Both the position numbers and the translations under genes were made by a program. Below the pieces are notes generated by a model. The model saw nothing but the letters and a program-made list of their open reading frames with translations. It ran no database searches and was not told the origin of the DNA. A DNA stretch of 64,000 nt from Occallatibacter riparius. GTDB taxonomy: Bacteria > Acidobacteriota > Terriglobia > Terriglobales > Acidobacteriaceae. The stretch is taken from the NCBI RefSeq assembly GCF_025264625.1, contig NZ_CP093313.1, forward strand, positions 2,232,001-2,296,000, given 5' to 3'. Shown piece by piece: positions 42,001 through 51,260 of the stretch (within the stretch, counting starts at the first letter, position 1; every line of letters starts with the position of its first letter).

Positions 42001-43515
42001 ATGGCTGTCGCGTCTCTAGAGCGGGCCGGAGAGGTGTCTGCAACGACCGCCTGGTCTACCTATCCGACCCTCTATGAAATCGATACATGGATCTGGCTGG
42101 CAGACTTGGCGCGTAAGTACGGGCGCGCGGTGGACCTCGGGTCTGTGCCTGCCGCGGAGTGGGATGCTGTTGCGGCATACGCGTTCGACGCGGTGTGGCT
42201 GATGGGTGTGTGGGAGCGCAGCCCGGCGGGCATCGCAATCGCGAATCAGAATGAGGGACTTCTCAAGGATTTCCGGCGGGCGCTGCCGGATTTCGAAACT
42301 AGCGATAACGTCGGGTCGCCTTATTGCATACGGAACTATGAGGTGGATTCGCATCTGGGAGGCAGAGACGGGCTTGCCGCGGCGCGGGCAGAACTTGCAG
42401 CGCGGGGCATGAAGCTGATTCTCGATTTCGTGCCGAATCACGTGGCCCCGGACCATCCGTGGGTGGAGTCGCATCTCGAGCACTTCGTTCGTGGAACTAC
42501 GCAGGATGCACTTGATGACCCTCAGTCGTTTCTGGTCGCGAATGGGAAGGTATTTGCGCGAGGACGAGATCCGAATTTTCCGGCGTGGCCCGATGTGCTG
42601 CAGTTGAATGCTTTCCATGAAGGCCTGCGCGCGGCGGTGATTGAGACGCTGCATTCGATATCCGATCAGGCGGATGGAGTTCGCTGCGACATGGCGATGC
42701 TGCCCATGACGCGGATCTTCCAGAAGACGTGGGGCGGGCGCGCGGGCTTCCTGCCGTCGACCGAATATTGGTGTGAGGTGATTTCCGCGGTGAAGGCACG
42801 CTCGCCCGGATTCCTGTTCATTGGCGAAGCGTACTGGGATCTGGAGTGGGACCTGCAGCAGCAGGGATTCGACTTCTGCTACGACAAGAAGCTTTACGAC
42901 CGCCTGGAACACAGCAACGCGGAGAGCGTGCGGCTACACCTGTGCGCCGATCTGGGGTACCAGGAGAAGCTGCTGAGGTTCATCGAAAATCACGATGAGC
43001 CGCGCGCGGCGGCGGCATTCCCCGGCGCGAAGCAGCGTGCCGCCGCGATCACGGTGGGGACGCTGCCTGGGATCAGGATGTTCCACGAAGGGGAGTTCGA
43101 GGGGCGGAGGGTGCGTCCGCCAGTGTTTCTGGGAAGGCGCCCGGATGAGGCCGCCGATGAAGATCTGCGCGCCTTTTACGTGCGGCTGTTGCCCGCAATC
43201 AATCGGGAGCTGTTCCGCAGCGGCAAGTGGGAACTGTGCGAGCGGAGCGGTTGGCCGGACAACAGCACTTATCAGAATGTGGTCGCGTGGACGTGGACAC
43301 TCGGCGACCAGCGCGCGCTGATTGTCGTGAACCTTAGCGGGGAGTTATCGCAGGCCCATGTGCGGGTGCCGGAGATCAAAGGCGGCACATGGAGCTTGAA
43401 GGACCGAATCAACGGGGTAGAGTACACGCGAGCGGGGAGCGAAATGGGCTCGAAAGGGCTGTATGTGGAACTCGCCGCCTGGGGATTTCATTTCTTTGAG
43501 TGCCGCAGCAAGTAG
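42001..43515 (+). CDS. Alpha-amylase-type glycosidase (GH13)
   Basis: A 504-aa barrel enzyme. ATG 42001 follows AAGGAG; an upstream ATG at 41980 has no ribosome site. The nucleophile is Asp230 in GVRCDMAML, the acid/base Glu276 in FLFIGEAYW, and the transition-state Asp332 in ENHDEPRA. An early LILDFVPNHVAPDHP holds the first conserved region. No signal peptide, so it acts in the cytoplasm. The length is short for amylases, and the C-terminal beta domain (VVAWTWTLGDQRALIVVNLS) is present. It lies 60 bases before a GH63-like gene, suggesting a shared substrate such as a small alpha-glucoside. Confidence 0.85.
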   Translation: MAVASLERAGEVSATTAWSTYPTLYEIDTWIWLADLARKYGRAVDLGSVPAAEWDAVAAYAFDAVWLMGVWERSPAGIAIANQNEGLLKDFRRALPDFETSDNVGSPYCIRNYEVDSHLGGRDGLAAARAELAARGMKLILDFVPNHVAPDHPWVESHLEHFVRGTTQDALDDPQSFLVANGKVFARGRDPNFPAWPDVLQLNAFHEGLRAAVIETLHSISDQADGVRCDMAMLPMTRIFQKTWGGRAGFLPSTEYWCEVISAVKARSPGFLFIGEAYWDLEWDLQQQGFDFCYDKKLYDRLEHSNAESVRLHLCADLGYQEKLLRFIENHDEPRAAAAFPGAKQRAAAITVGTLPGIRMFHEGEFEGRRVRPPVFLGRRPDEAADEDLRAFYVRLLPAINRELFRSGKWELCERSGWPDNSTYQNVVAWTWTLGDQRALIVVNLSGELSQAHVRVPEIKGGTWSLKDRINGVEYTRAGSEMGSKGLYVELAAWGFHFFECRSK

Positions 43516-43575
43516 ATGCGAAGGATCGGCAACGCCGATCCGCAAAGTCGGGGAGCAACTGAGAAGGAGAGAGTG

Positions 43576-46404
43576 ATGACTGCGAAAGCCAGAGAGACTT
43601 CCACTCCGTTCAGCTATACCGAGACGGCAGAGCAGACCAGGTTGAACGATACGCGTGAGGCCGGAATCCCGTGGAAGAAGTGGGGGCCGTATCTGAGCGA
43701 GCGGCAATGGGGCACAGTTCGCGAAGACTATAGCGAGGATGGCAATGCGTGGAATTACTTCACTCACGACCAGTCGCGCTCACGTGCCTATCTGTGGGGT
43801 GAGGACGGTCTAGCGGGCGTCTCGGACGACAAGCAATACCTTTGCTTTGCGCTGGCGCTGTGGAACGGCCGCGACTCGATTTTGAAGGAACGCTTGTTCG
43901 GGTTGACGAACAGCGAAGGCAATCACGGAGAGGACGTAAAGGAATACTACTTCTACGTCGACAGCACTCCCACGCACTCGTACATGAAATACCTCTACAA
44001 ATACCCGCACGCGGAATTTCCGTATTACCAGCTGGTGGAGGAGAACCGGCAGCGATCGCGCGACGAACTCGAGTACGAGCTGATCGATACGGGAGTGTTC
44101 GATCAGGATCGCTACTTTGATGTGTTTGTAGAATACGCGAAGGCCGCGCCGGAGGACCTGCTCGTCAAGATCACGGTACATAACCGTGGGCCAGAGGCGG
44201 CGCCGATCCACGTTTTGCCTACGGTGTGGTTCCGCAACACCTGGATGTGGCAGTCGAATCCCGGGAGACCGCTGCTTCGGCAGATTGGAAACGCGAACAT
44301 ACTGGCTCAGCACGAGAAACTTGGAGAGCGTGTGCTGGCGTGCGATGGCAATGCGGAACTTCTATTCACGGAAAATGACTCGAACACCCAGAAATTGTGG
44401 GGACAACCGAATGAGCAGCCATATGTGAAGGACGCCTTTCACGAGTGCGTGGTGCATGGCAACACGGCTGCCGTAAATCCGGCAAGGGAAGGAACGAAGG
44501 CATGCGCGCACTACTCGGCTGAAGTGCCCGCTGGTGGAAACGTCACAATCAGGCTTCGGCTTGGGGATAAGCTGCCAAATGACGCGTTCAAGGACTTCGA
44601 TGACATTTTCGCGGCACGCGTGGTGGATGCTGACGAGTTCTACGACCGCATCACGCCCGCGAACCTGAGTGAGGATGAAAAGCGCGTTCATCGCCAGGCG
44701 CTGGCGGGCATGTTGTGGAGCAAGCAGTACTACTACTTCGACCTTGATCGCTGGCTCATTGAGCATCGCGCGCACCCGCTGATTGGCGGGAGTGTCCGCA
44801 AGACGCGCAATGCCGAGTGGTTTCACATGCTCAATAGCGACATCATCTCGATGCCGGACAAGTGGGAATATCCCTGGTACGCAGCGTGGGATCTGGCGTT
44901 CCACACGATCGCGGTGTCGCTGGTGGACTTCGACTTCGCGAAGGAGCAACTGCTGCTGATGCTGCGCACGATGTATGCGCACCCCAACGGTCAGATTCCG
45001 GCGTACGAGTGGAACTTCAGTGACGTGAATCCGCCGGTGCATGCATGGGCAACGCTGTTCCTCTACAACATCGAGAAGGAACTGGGCCGAGCCGACGTCA
45101 AGTTCCTGGAGCGGTCATTCCAAGGTCTAATGCTGAATTTCAACTGGTGGGTGAACCGGAAGGACCCCGAGGGCAGGAACGTATTCGCAGGCGGATTCCT
45201 GGGGCTCGATAACATCGGGGTGTTCGACCGCAGCGCGCCGCTGCCGACGGGCGGAACACTGGACCAAGCGGACGGCACGGCGTGGATGGCGTTCTATTGC
45301 CAGAACATGCTGGAGATTGCGCTGGTTCTTTGTGACTATGACTCGGTGTATGAGGACGTGGCGTTCCGGTTCCTAGAGCAATTCGTGTGGATCACGTATG
45401 CGATGGATCGGATCGGCGAGCATCACGACGAGATGTGGGACACGCAGGACGGGTTCTTCTACGACCTGCTGCGATTGCCGGATGGGCGCTGCGAGCGGTT
45501 GCGCGTGCGTTCAATGGTGGGACTCCTCCCGCTGTGCGCCGCCACTGTTCTTGAGGCGAACGGGGTGCTGATGAGGCACCCGAAGCTGCAGGAACTGATT
45601 GAAGTGTTCAAGGCGCGTCATCCGGAGCCGTTGAAGCACATTGCTCCAGCGGATGGTGATTTCCTAGGGGTTGCCGATCGAAGGCTGCTGTCAGTCTGCA
45701 ACAAGGAGAAGATCGAACGGATACTGCCCTACCTGCTGGATGAGAACGAGTTCCTGAGCGACTACGGAATCAGATCGCTATCGCGCTTTCACCTGGAGAA
45801 TCCTTTCTCGTTCTGGCTGAGCGGGCTGGAGTACAAGGTGCAATATCTCCCGGCGGAATCGAACAATGGGATGTTCGGCGGGAACTCGAACTGGCGAGGA
45901 CCGATCTGGATGCCCGTGAATGTCCTGATTCTGCGGAGCCTGATGAACCTGTATCTCTTCTTTGGCGACGACTTCAAGGTCGAGTGCCCGACCGGTTCCG
46001 GAAACCAGATGAACTTGTTTGAGGTGGCGAAAGAGATTTCGCGCAGGCTATCGAACATCTTCCTGCGGGACGAGAACGGGAAACGCCCGGTGTATGGCGG
46101 AGCGAAGAAATTCCAGGACGATCCGTATTGGAAGGATTACATCCTCTACTACGAGTACTTTCACGGCGACAACGGCGCGGGCCTGGGGGCTAGCCACCAA
46201 ACCGGTTGGACGGGGCTGATTGCACGCCTGCTGGATATCTTTGCCCGTATCGACCCGAAGGTGGCACTGCACTTCGACAAGAGCGAAACCCTTGCACGCA
46301 TCACGCGCGAACAAATAGCTGGAGGGACTCTCGCGCCAGAGCACATGGATACCAGCGTCTCAACAGAGGTGACTGAGAGAGCGGAGTCAGAGAAGGTTGG
46401 CTGA
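43576..46404 (+). CDS. GH63-like glycosidase (MGH1-type)
   Basis: A 942-aa protein; ATG 43576 follows AAGGAGAG. An N-terminal beta domain (residues ~30-400) precedes an (alpha/alpha)6 barrel in which WYAAWDLAFHTIAVSLVDFD and GQIPAYEWNFSDVNPPVHAW are the strongest signatures; acidic residues in these two and in the late GDNGAGLGASHQTGWTGLIA are candidate catalytic acids. Relatives cleave alpha-glucosides or mannosylglycerate. No signal peptide. The preceding GH13 gene is in the same direction, and the pair is probably an operon for breakdown of an alpha-glucan or compatible solute. Confidence 0.8.
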   Translation: MTAKARETSTPFSYTETAEQTRLNDTREAGIPWKKWGPYLSERQWGTVREDYSEDGNAWNYFTHDQSRSRAYLWGEDGLAGVSDDKQYLCFALALWNGRDSILKERLFGLTNSEGNHGEDVKEYYFYVDSTPTHSYMKYLYKYPHAEFPYYQLVEENRQRSRDELEYELIDTGVFDQDRYFDVFVEYAKAAPEDLLVKITVHNRGPEAAPIHVLPTVWFRNTWMWQSNPGRPLLRQIGNANILAQHEKLGERVLACDGNAELLFTENDSNTQKLWGQPNEQPYVKDAFHECVVHGNTAAVNPAREGTKACAHYSAEVPAGGNVTIRLRLGDKLPNDAFKDFDDIFAARVVDADEFYDRITPANLSEDEKRVHRQALAGMLWSKQYYYFDLDRWLIEHRAHPLIGGSVRKTRNAEWFHMLNSDIISMPDKWEYPWYAAWDLAFHTIAVSLVDFDFAKEQLLLMLRTMYAHPNGQIPAYEWNFSDVNPPVHAWATLFLYNIEKELGRADVKFLERSFQGLMLNFNWWVNRKDPEGRNVFAGGFLGLDNIGVFDRSAPLPTGGTLDQADGTAWMAFYCQNMLEIALVLCDYDSVYEDVAFRFLEQFVWITYAMDRIGEHHDEMWDTQDGFFYDLLRLPDGRCERLRVRSMVGLLPLCAATVLEANGVLMRHPKLQELIEVFKARHPEPLKHIAPADGDFLGVADRRLLSVCNKEKIERILPYLLDENEFLSDYGIRSLSRFHLENPFSFWLSGLEYKVQYLPAESNNGMFGGNSNWRGPIWMPVNVLILRSLMNLYLFFGDDFKVECPTGSGNQMNLFEVAKEISRRLSNIFLRDENGKRPVYGGAKKFQDDPYWKDYILYYEYFHGDNGAGLGASHQTGWTGLIARLLDIFARIDPKVALHFDKSETLARITREQIAGGTLAPEHMDTSVSTEVTERAESEKVG

Positions 46405-46420
46405 AGGGGTTACACAAATT

Positions 46421-46450
46421 GAGCCTAGGCCATTCGGATGGCTTGGGCTC
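46421..46450. terminator. Hairpin between convergent genes
   Basis: GAGCC and GGCTC ends with inner GCCAT/ATGGC pairs around a TCGG loop, in the 61-base gap between the GH63-like and acetate kinase genes. It could terminate both directions, although T runs are short. Confidence 0.5.
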
Positions 46451-46465
46451 CTCTATTGCGATAAG

Positions 46466-47671
46466 TCAGGCGGTGGTGCTGATTGCCGTTTCGCGCTTTA
46501 GGAGCACCTGCTGCGTTTGACGCGCTATAGTCAATTCTTCATTAGTGGGAATGACCCAGGCAGAGACGCGGCTGTTTGCGGTGCTGATCCGTTTCTCACG
46601 TGCATCGTTCGCGGATTCGTCTAACTCGACGCCGAGCCACGCGGCGTCGCGGCAAATGCGGTCGCGGATGACAGCCGCGTTTTCGCCGATGCCGCCTGTG
46701 AAGACAATCGCATCGAGACCCCCAAGAGCTGCAGCAAGCGAGCCGAGCTCGCGTCCGATGCGGTAAACGAATACATCGACGGCGAGTTTTGCGCCCGAGT
46801 CGCGGCTCTGAAGCAGGGTGCGCATATCGCTGGAGATTCCGGAGAGGCCGAGAAGGCCTGCCTCCTTGTACAGCAGGCGTTCGAGGTGCTGGACCTGCAT
46901 CTTCTCCTGTTCCAACAGGTAGAGAATCACGCCGGGATCGAGACTGCCGCAGCGCGTGCCCATCGGAATTCCGTCAAGCGCAGAGAAGCCCATGGTGGTA
47001 GCGACACTGCGGCACGCATTGAGGGCGCACATGCTGGCGCCATTGCCAAGATGCAGCACCACGGTCTTGCCAGCGGCCGCTGCGGGGTCCACGGACGGAA
47101 GTTGCGATGCGATGTAGGAATAGGACAGGCCATGAAATCCGTAGCGCCGGACGCCTGCATTTCGCAAGCGGCGAGGAAGCGCCACAACCTGCGCGACTTC
47201 AGGACACGTGGAGTGAAACTCAGTGTCGAAGCAGCCGACTTCGGGCAGTTCGGGGCGGCGCTCGAGGCCGAGGCGGATTGGCTCGAGATTGAACGGCTGG
47301 TGCAGCGGGGCGAGAGGAATGAGCTTTTCAAGTTCATTTAGTGTGCGGCTGTTGAGAAGAGCGGGCGCCGTGAATCGTGAACCACCGTGCGCGATGCGAT
47401 GGCCGATTGCGAGGAGGCGGCTGTCTTTGAGCAAAGTGCGAAGAAAGACGAGCAGATACTCCGTGGCTTCACGATGGCTGAGCGTCACTCCATCGGACCA
47501 GGTTTTGTCGGCAAGAACTTCGCCATTCTGCCGGGCGATGAAATGCGGCTGCGTGAACAATGCTTCGATTTGCCCGGCGACGTAGGGCAGAAGGTCGCTG
47601 CCGTCGACGCGGAAGATGGAGAATTTAATGCTCGACGAGCCGGAGTTGAGGACGCCGATATCGTCAGACAT
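46466..47671 (-). CDS. ackA: Acetate kinase
   Basis: A 401-aa kinase interconverting acetate and acetyl phosphate. ATG 47671 begins MSDDIGVLNSGSSSIKFSIF; it overlaps the phosphotransacetylase gene by eight bases. The nucleotide site segments LNSGSSSIKF, HRIAHGGSRF, YGFHGLSYSYIA, VVLHLGNGASMCAL and IVFTGGIGENAAVI are all present, as are the active-site Arg and Glu. Length is normal. Together with the upstream fusion protein it makes ATP from acetyl-CoA or activates acetate. Confidence 0.92.
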   Translation of the reverse strand: MSDDIGVLNSGSSSIKFSIFRVDGSDLLPYVAGQIEALFTQPHFIARQNGEVLADKTWSDGVTLSHREATEYLLVFLRTLLKDSRLLAIGHRIAHGGSRFTAPALLNSRTLNELEKLIPLAPLHQPFNLEPIRLGLERRPELPEVGCFDTEFHSTCPEVAQVVALPRRLRNAGVRRYGFHGLSYSYIASQLPSVDPAAAAGKTVVLHLGNGASMCALNACRSVATTMGFSALDGIPMGTRCGSLDPGVILYLLEQEKMQVQHLERLLYKEAGLLGLSGISSDMRTLLQSRDSGAKLAVDVFVYRIGRELGSLAAALGGLDAIVFTGGIGENAAVIRDRICRDAAWLGVELDESANDAREKRISTANSRVSAWVIPTNEELTIARQTQQVLLKRETAISTTA

Positions 47672-49067
47672 GGGCCACCTCGAACTGCTTTGCACCGGCC
47701 GGGGCGCGGAGTGCATTGGCGACCAGCTTCATGATGGCAGCTGAGGTGAGACGGTTGCGCGCGGAGTCAGCGCGGCTGGTAAGGACGATGGGTACGCGCG
47801 CGCCAAGGACGATGCCCGCGCCGTTTGCGCCGGCGAGGTATTCGAGCTGCTTGGCGAGGATGTTGCCTGCTTCGAGGTCGGGGACGAGCAGGATGTCGGC
47901 CTTGCCGGCCACAGGCGAAGTGATCTTCTTGATGCGCGCAGCTTCTTCGCTGACGGCGTTGTCGAAGGCGAGGGGGCCGTCTAGGATTCCGCCGGTAATC
48001 TGACCGCGATCCGCCATCTTGCAGAGAACCGCAGCATCCACGGTTGCGGGCATAAGGGGGTTCACGGTTTCAACTGCGGCGAGGATCGCGACGCGGGGTT
48101 CGCTGATGCCGAGAATGTGCGCAAGATCGATCGCGTTCTGAACGATGTCTACCTTCTCTTTCGCTGTGGGGGCAATGTTGATGGCGGCGTCCGTGACCAG
48201 CAGAATGTGTGGATAGGCGGGTACATCCATGATGAAGACGTGGCTGATACGGCGGGCAGTGCGGAGTCCCGTGGCGGAGGGTACGACGGCGGCCATGAGT
48301 TCATCGGTGTGCAGGCTGCCCTTCATTAGGGAGTCGATCTCCCCGGTCCGCACCATTGCGACGGCTGCCTGCGCAGCGGCGACGCTGTGCTCAGTGGAGA
48401 CGATTCGATAAGGAGAGAGGTCCACGCCTTCCTCCTCGGCGACAGCGCGGATTTTCTTCTCAGGGCCGACGAGCGTGGGGGTGATGAGTCCTGCCTTGGC
48501 GGCGTCAATGGCACCGAGGAGCGAGTTGCGGTCGCAGGGATGAACCACGGCGCAGGTAACGGGCGGTGTGTCGGCACACATTTTAAAGATGGGCGCGAAG
48601 CCGTCATTGCGGCGCAGGATCACCTGAGGCGTGGCGAAGCGCGAGTAGGTGAGATGCTCAGTCGGCGCAGCAACGGTGACCAGGCCGGAAACGACCGTTT
48701 CGTCGCCACGGACGACGGCGCAGTCGAGGATGATAACGTCGGGATCCCGCTTGTCGCGGACGGTTACGGTGGCTTTAACTTCATCACCAACCGACAACTC
48801 CCCCGAGAACGCCAGATCCTGAGAGAGGATGGTGGTGCCAGGTCCGGGGAAGCGACGCTTGAGCATGGCGGAGAGGATGGCTTCGGCGGCTACGGCAGCA
48901 GCAGAAACCTCCTTGCGCGATACGCCGTCCTCGCTCACATGGAAGGGGTCGATCTCACCGGAGACAATGGCCAGTGCGTCGATGTCCATCCGGGTGAGGC
49001 GATGGGGATGACTGGCCGTGGTGCCTACCTCGATTTCAGCGAAGGTAGAGTTGCTGAAGTGTTCCAT
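47664..49067 (-). CDS. MaoC-like hot-dog domain fused to phosphate acetyltransferase
   Basis: A 467-aa fusion. Residues ~10-130 form a MaoC/hot-dog domain (DALAIVSGEIDPFHVSED, then LAFSGELSVGDEVKATVTVR), typical of enoyl-CoA hydratases or acyl-CoA binding. Residues ~165-460 are a phosphotransacetylase/phosphotransbutyrylase (TCAVVHPCDRNSLLGAIDAA, MKGSLHTDELMAAVV, GILDGPLAFDNAVSEEAARI, LVPDLEAGNILAKQLEYLAG). It transfers an acyl group between CoA and phosphate; the adjacent kinase finishes the route. The hot-dog domain may bind the acyl-CoA. The ATG at 49067 has no strong ribosome site. Confidence 0.88.
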   Translation of the reverse strand: MEHFSNSTFAEIEVGTTASHPHRLTRMDIDALAIVSGEIDPFHVSEDGVSRKEVSAAAVAAEAILSAMLKRRFPGPGTTILSQDLAFSGELSVGDEVKATVTVRDKRDPDVIILDCAVVRGDETVVSGLVTVAAPTEHLTYSRFATPQVILRRNDGFAPIFKMCADTPPVTCAVVHPCDRNSLLGAIDAAKAGLITPTLVGPEKKIRAVAEEEGVDLSPYRIVSTEHSVAAAQAAVAMVRTGEIDSLMKGSLHTDELMAAVVPSATGLRTARRISHVFIMDVPAYPHILLVTDAAINIAPTAKEKVDIVQNAIDLAHILGISEPRVAILAAVETVNPLMPATVDAAVLCKMADRGQITGGILDGPLAFDNAVSEEAARIKKITSPVAGKADILLVPDLEAGNILAKQLEYLAGANGAGIVLGARVPIVLTSRADSARNRLTSAAIMKLVANALRAPAGAKQFEVAHV

Positions 49068-49369
49068 GCCTGATACCTGAACCTTTCGATTGAGAGGCCG
49101 CCGGCGGAAGGGCGGGTCCGGATCTAAATAGAAGGAGAAGCCGGCGTGCGCCCCCGGGCATCAGGTGTGCCGGCAACGGATAGCGTGCACTCTCCCCGCT
49201 TCTGCCGCGCCTGGAGGCGCGCATAGCAGGACTCCAGAGCTATTGCACAAATTTCTGCGGGGATTTTGCGCGCCCTGCAGTGGCTTTTGTACTGCCAAAT
49301 CTGCCAGTGAAATTGGCTCGTGTCAGGGAGTGACTGAGAGGCTGTTTCTAGTGACAGTTGAGGTGCTCC
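49068..49369. other. Divergent spacer
   Basis: About 300 bases between the fusion protein and receiver-ATPase genes. A small hairpin gcgcctggaggcgc lies near 49208. No promoter with confident elements was found. Confidence 0.4.
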
Positions 49370-50365
49370 GTGAAAGGCTGCTATGTCTGGGCAGTGATTT
49401 CCCGCCAAAACGAATCCGCGGTGCCCGAGTCTCTACGCAAGCGGAACGACGAGACATTCAGTGCGGCGCTGGGCAACAGTGCGGCCATTCAGCGCGCGCA
49501 TCGGTCGGTACTGGTGGTTGCCGACCTCGAGATGAACTGGATGTTGTTTGACTACCTGGTGGCGCAAGACTGGAGCGTCGATTACGTGGCGCACAACGAC
49601 CTGGCTCTGGCAGCGGCCCAGAAGCGGCACTACGACCTGATTGTGACAGCGGAGATAACCTCGCCCCGCGACGACCTGGAACTGCTGCGCAAGATTCGGG
49701 CGGTGCGGCCGCACACCCGCATGATCGTTCTCACGGGCCGCCGCACCACCGAGGATGTGATTGAGGCGCTTCGCGAGCGAGCATTCAGCCTGTTTGCCAA
49801 ACCTTACTCGATCGAGACGCTGAAGGCACTCATCGAGATGGCGCTCGACGAAAAGTGCTGGGACGACGGCATCGAAGTGATCTCGGCCACGCCATCATGG
49901 ATTCGCCTGATGGTGCGCTGCGATCTGGGAACAATCGAGCGGATGTCACAGTTCTTCCAGGAGATGGCGGACCTGCCGGAACCGGAACGTTCGCAGGTGG
50001 CAACAGCCTTTCGCGAACTGCTGCTGAATGCTGCAGGGCACGGCGGGGGGTTCAATCCCGACGAATATGTGGAGATTTCCTATATCCGTTCAAAGCAGGC
50101 AGTGGCCTGTCGCGTGACAGATCCAGGGGCGGGATTTAGTTTCACGGAACGCTCGAAGACGTGGCTAGCGAACCCCCTGGAGCAGTTGCCGGAGCGCAGC
50201 AGCCTAAGCGACAGCAAAGAGGCGATCTACAGCAAGAGCTTTGGCATTCTGCTGGCGAAGCACCTGGTGGATGAGCTGATCTACAACGAGCAAGGAAACG
50301 AAGTGGTCCTAATCAAGTACCTGGAAGACATGGCGCTACCGCCCCTGGGTTCGGTGGCTCATTGA
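49370..50365 (+). CDS. Degenerate receiver domain fused to an anti-sigma-type ATPase domain
   Basis: A 331-aa protein; GTG 49370 follows GAGG six bases upstream (TTG 49358 is an alternative). Residues ~45-165 form a CheY-like receiver, but the phospho-acceptor Asp is Thr93 (YDLIVTAEITSP) and the first acidic pocket is partly changed, so phosphorylation is unlikely. The conserved Lys region (SLFAKPYS) remains. Residues ~185-320 form an RsbW-like HATPase_c_2 domain (VATAFRELLLNAAGHGGGF, VACRVTDPGAGFSF, FGILLAKHLVDELIYNEQGN). It probably switches partner proteins or controls the regulator encoded convergently 29 bases away. Confidence 0.75.
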   Translation: MKGCYVWAVISRQNESAVPESLRKRNDETFSAALGNSAAIQRAHRSVLVVADLEMNWMLFDYLVAQDWSVDYVAHNDLALAAAQKRHYDLIVTAEITSPRDDLELLRKIRAVRPHTRMIVLTGRRTTEDVIEALRERAFSLFAKPYSIETLKALIEMALDEKCWDDGIEVISATPSWIRLMVRCDLGTIERMSQFFQEMADLPEPERSQVATAFRELLLNAAGHGGGFNPDEYVEISYIRSKQAVACRVTDPGAGFSFTERSKTWLANPLEQLPERSSLSDSKEAIYSKSFGILLAKHLVDELIYNEQGNEVVLIKYLEDMALPPLGSVAH

Positions 50366-50393
50366 GAGCGTAGATGGTGGCCCGGGATTCGAG

Positions 50394-51035
50394 TTAGGCT
50401 CCTGTGATGTGGTTGCGGACGGCGTACTTGATCAGGTCGGCATTGCTCTTGGCACCGAGGACTTCCATGATGCGGTACTTGTGAAAGGCGACGGTTCGGG
50501 CTGAGAGGTTAAGCCGCTGGCCAATCTCTTTCATCCTGCGTCCCTGAACCAGGAGCTCAAGAACTTCGATCTGGCGGGGGGTGAGGCGCTGCTGCTCGTC
50601 GACGAACTTCTTGTTCTGCCAGCGCAGGACAGCGACGTCATCGCGGGAGACTCCCGAGGACAGGTAGGTGCGGCCACGCAGAACGTCCTTGATGGCATTA
50701 ATGAGCTCCGAGGAGTCACAGGTCTTGACGACATATCCGGACATCCCGCGGTGAAAGGCCTCTGCGGCAACTTCGGGGTCGGGATTCATCGTGACGATAA
50801 TGATTTTGGTGGCTGGAGAGACTTCCTTGACCTGGTGGCCGGCGTCGAGACCATTCAATACAGGCATGGCGATGTCAGCCAAAACCACGTCGGGCTTCAG
50901 ATGGGCGGCGGCAGTAACCAGATCTTGCCCATCTGCAACCATGGCAACTACGTCGAATTCCGGCGACAAGACCTCACGGAAGAGTTCGGCCACCATCTTG
51001 TGGTCGTCAGCAATGATGATGCGAGGATGTTGCAC
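50394..51035 (-). CDS. NarL/FixJ-type response regulator
   Basis: A 213-aa regulator. GTG 51035 follows GGGAGG (spacing 5) and gives the usual short start before IIIADDHKM; the longer frame is not supported. The receiver has acidic residues at positions 10-11 and phospho-acceptor Asp54 (VVLADIAMP), with Lys in GYVVKTCDS. The C-terminal LuxR helix-turn-helix (LTPRQIEVLELLVQGRRMKE and IGQRLNLSARTVAFHKYRIM) binds DNA. No kinase is adjacent; the convergent receiver-ATPase may be a partner. Confidence 0.9.
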   Translation of the reverse strand: MQHPRIIIADDHKMVAELFREVLSPEFDVVAMVADGQDLVTAAAHLKPDVVLADIAMPVLNGLDAGHQVKEVSPATKIIIVTMNPDPEVAAEAFHRGMSGYVVKTCDSSELINAIKDVLRGRTYLSSGVSRDDVAVLRWQNKKFVDEQQRLTPRQIEVLELLVQGRRMKEIGQRLNLSARTVAFHKYRIMEVLGAKSNADLIKYAVRNHITGA

Positions 51036-51260
51036 TACTGCCTCCCCAACCCTGGCCCGCGTAGGACGAATTCTAGCCTGAAGAGGATCGCTGCTTATAC
51101 GACCCAAATCACACGGGCGCGTGATTTCGACCTAGATTGAAGAATTGGACGGCACCTAATCGACTGGCAAAAGTGCGAGTCCCGTGCAAAAGATCAACCC
51201 AGTAAGCCAACGAAGGAGTCGCACGGCGGCTCGGTAAGAGAAGCAGAAAAATTGATTCCT

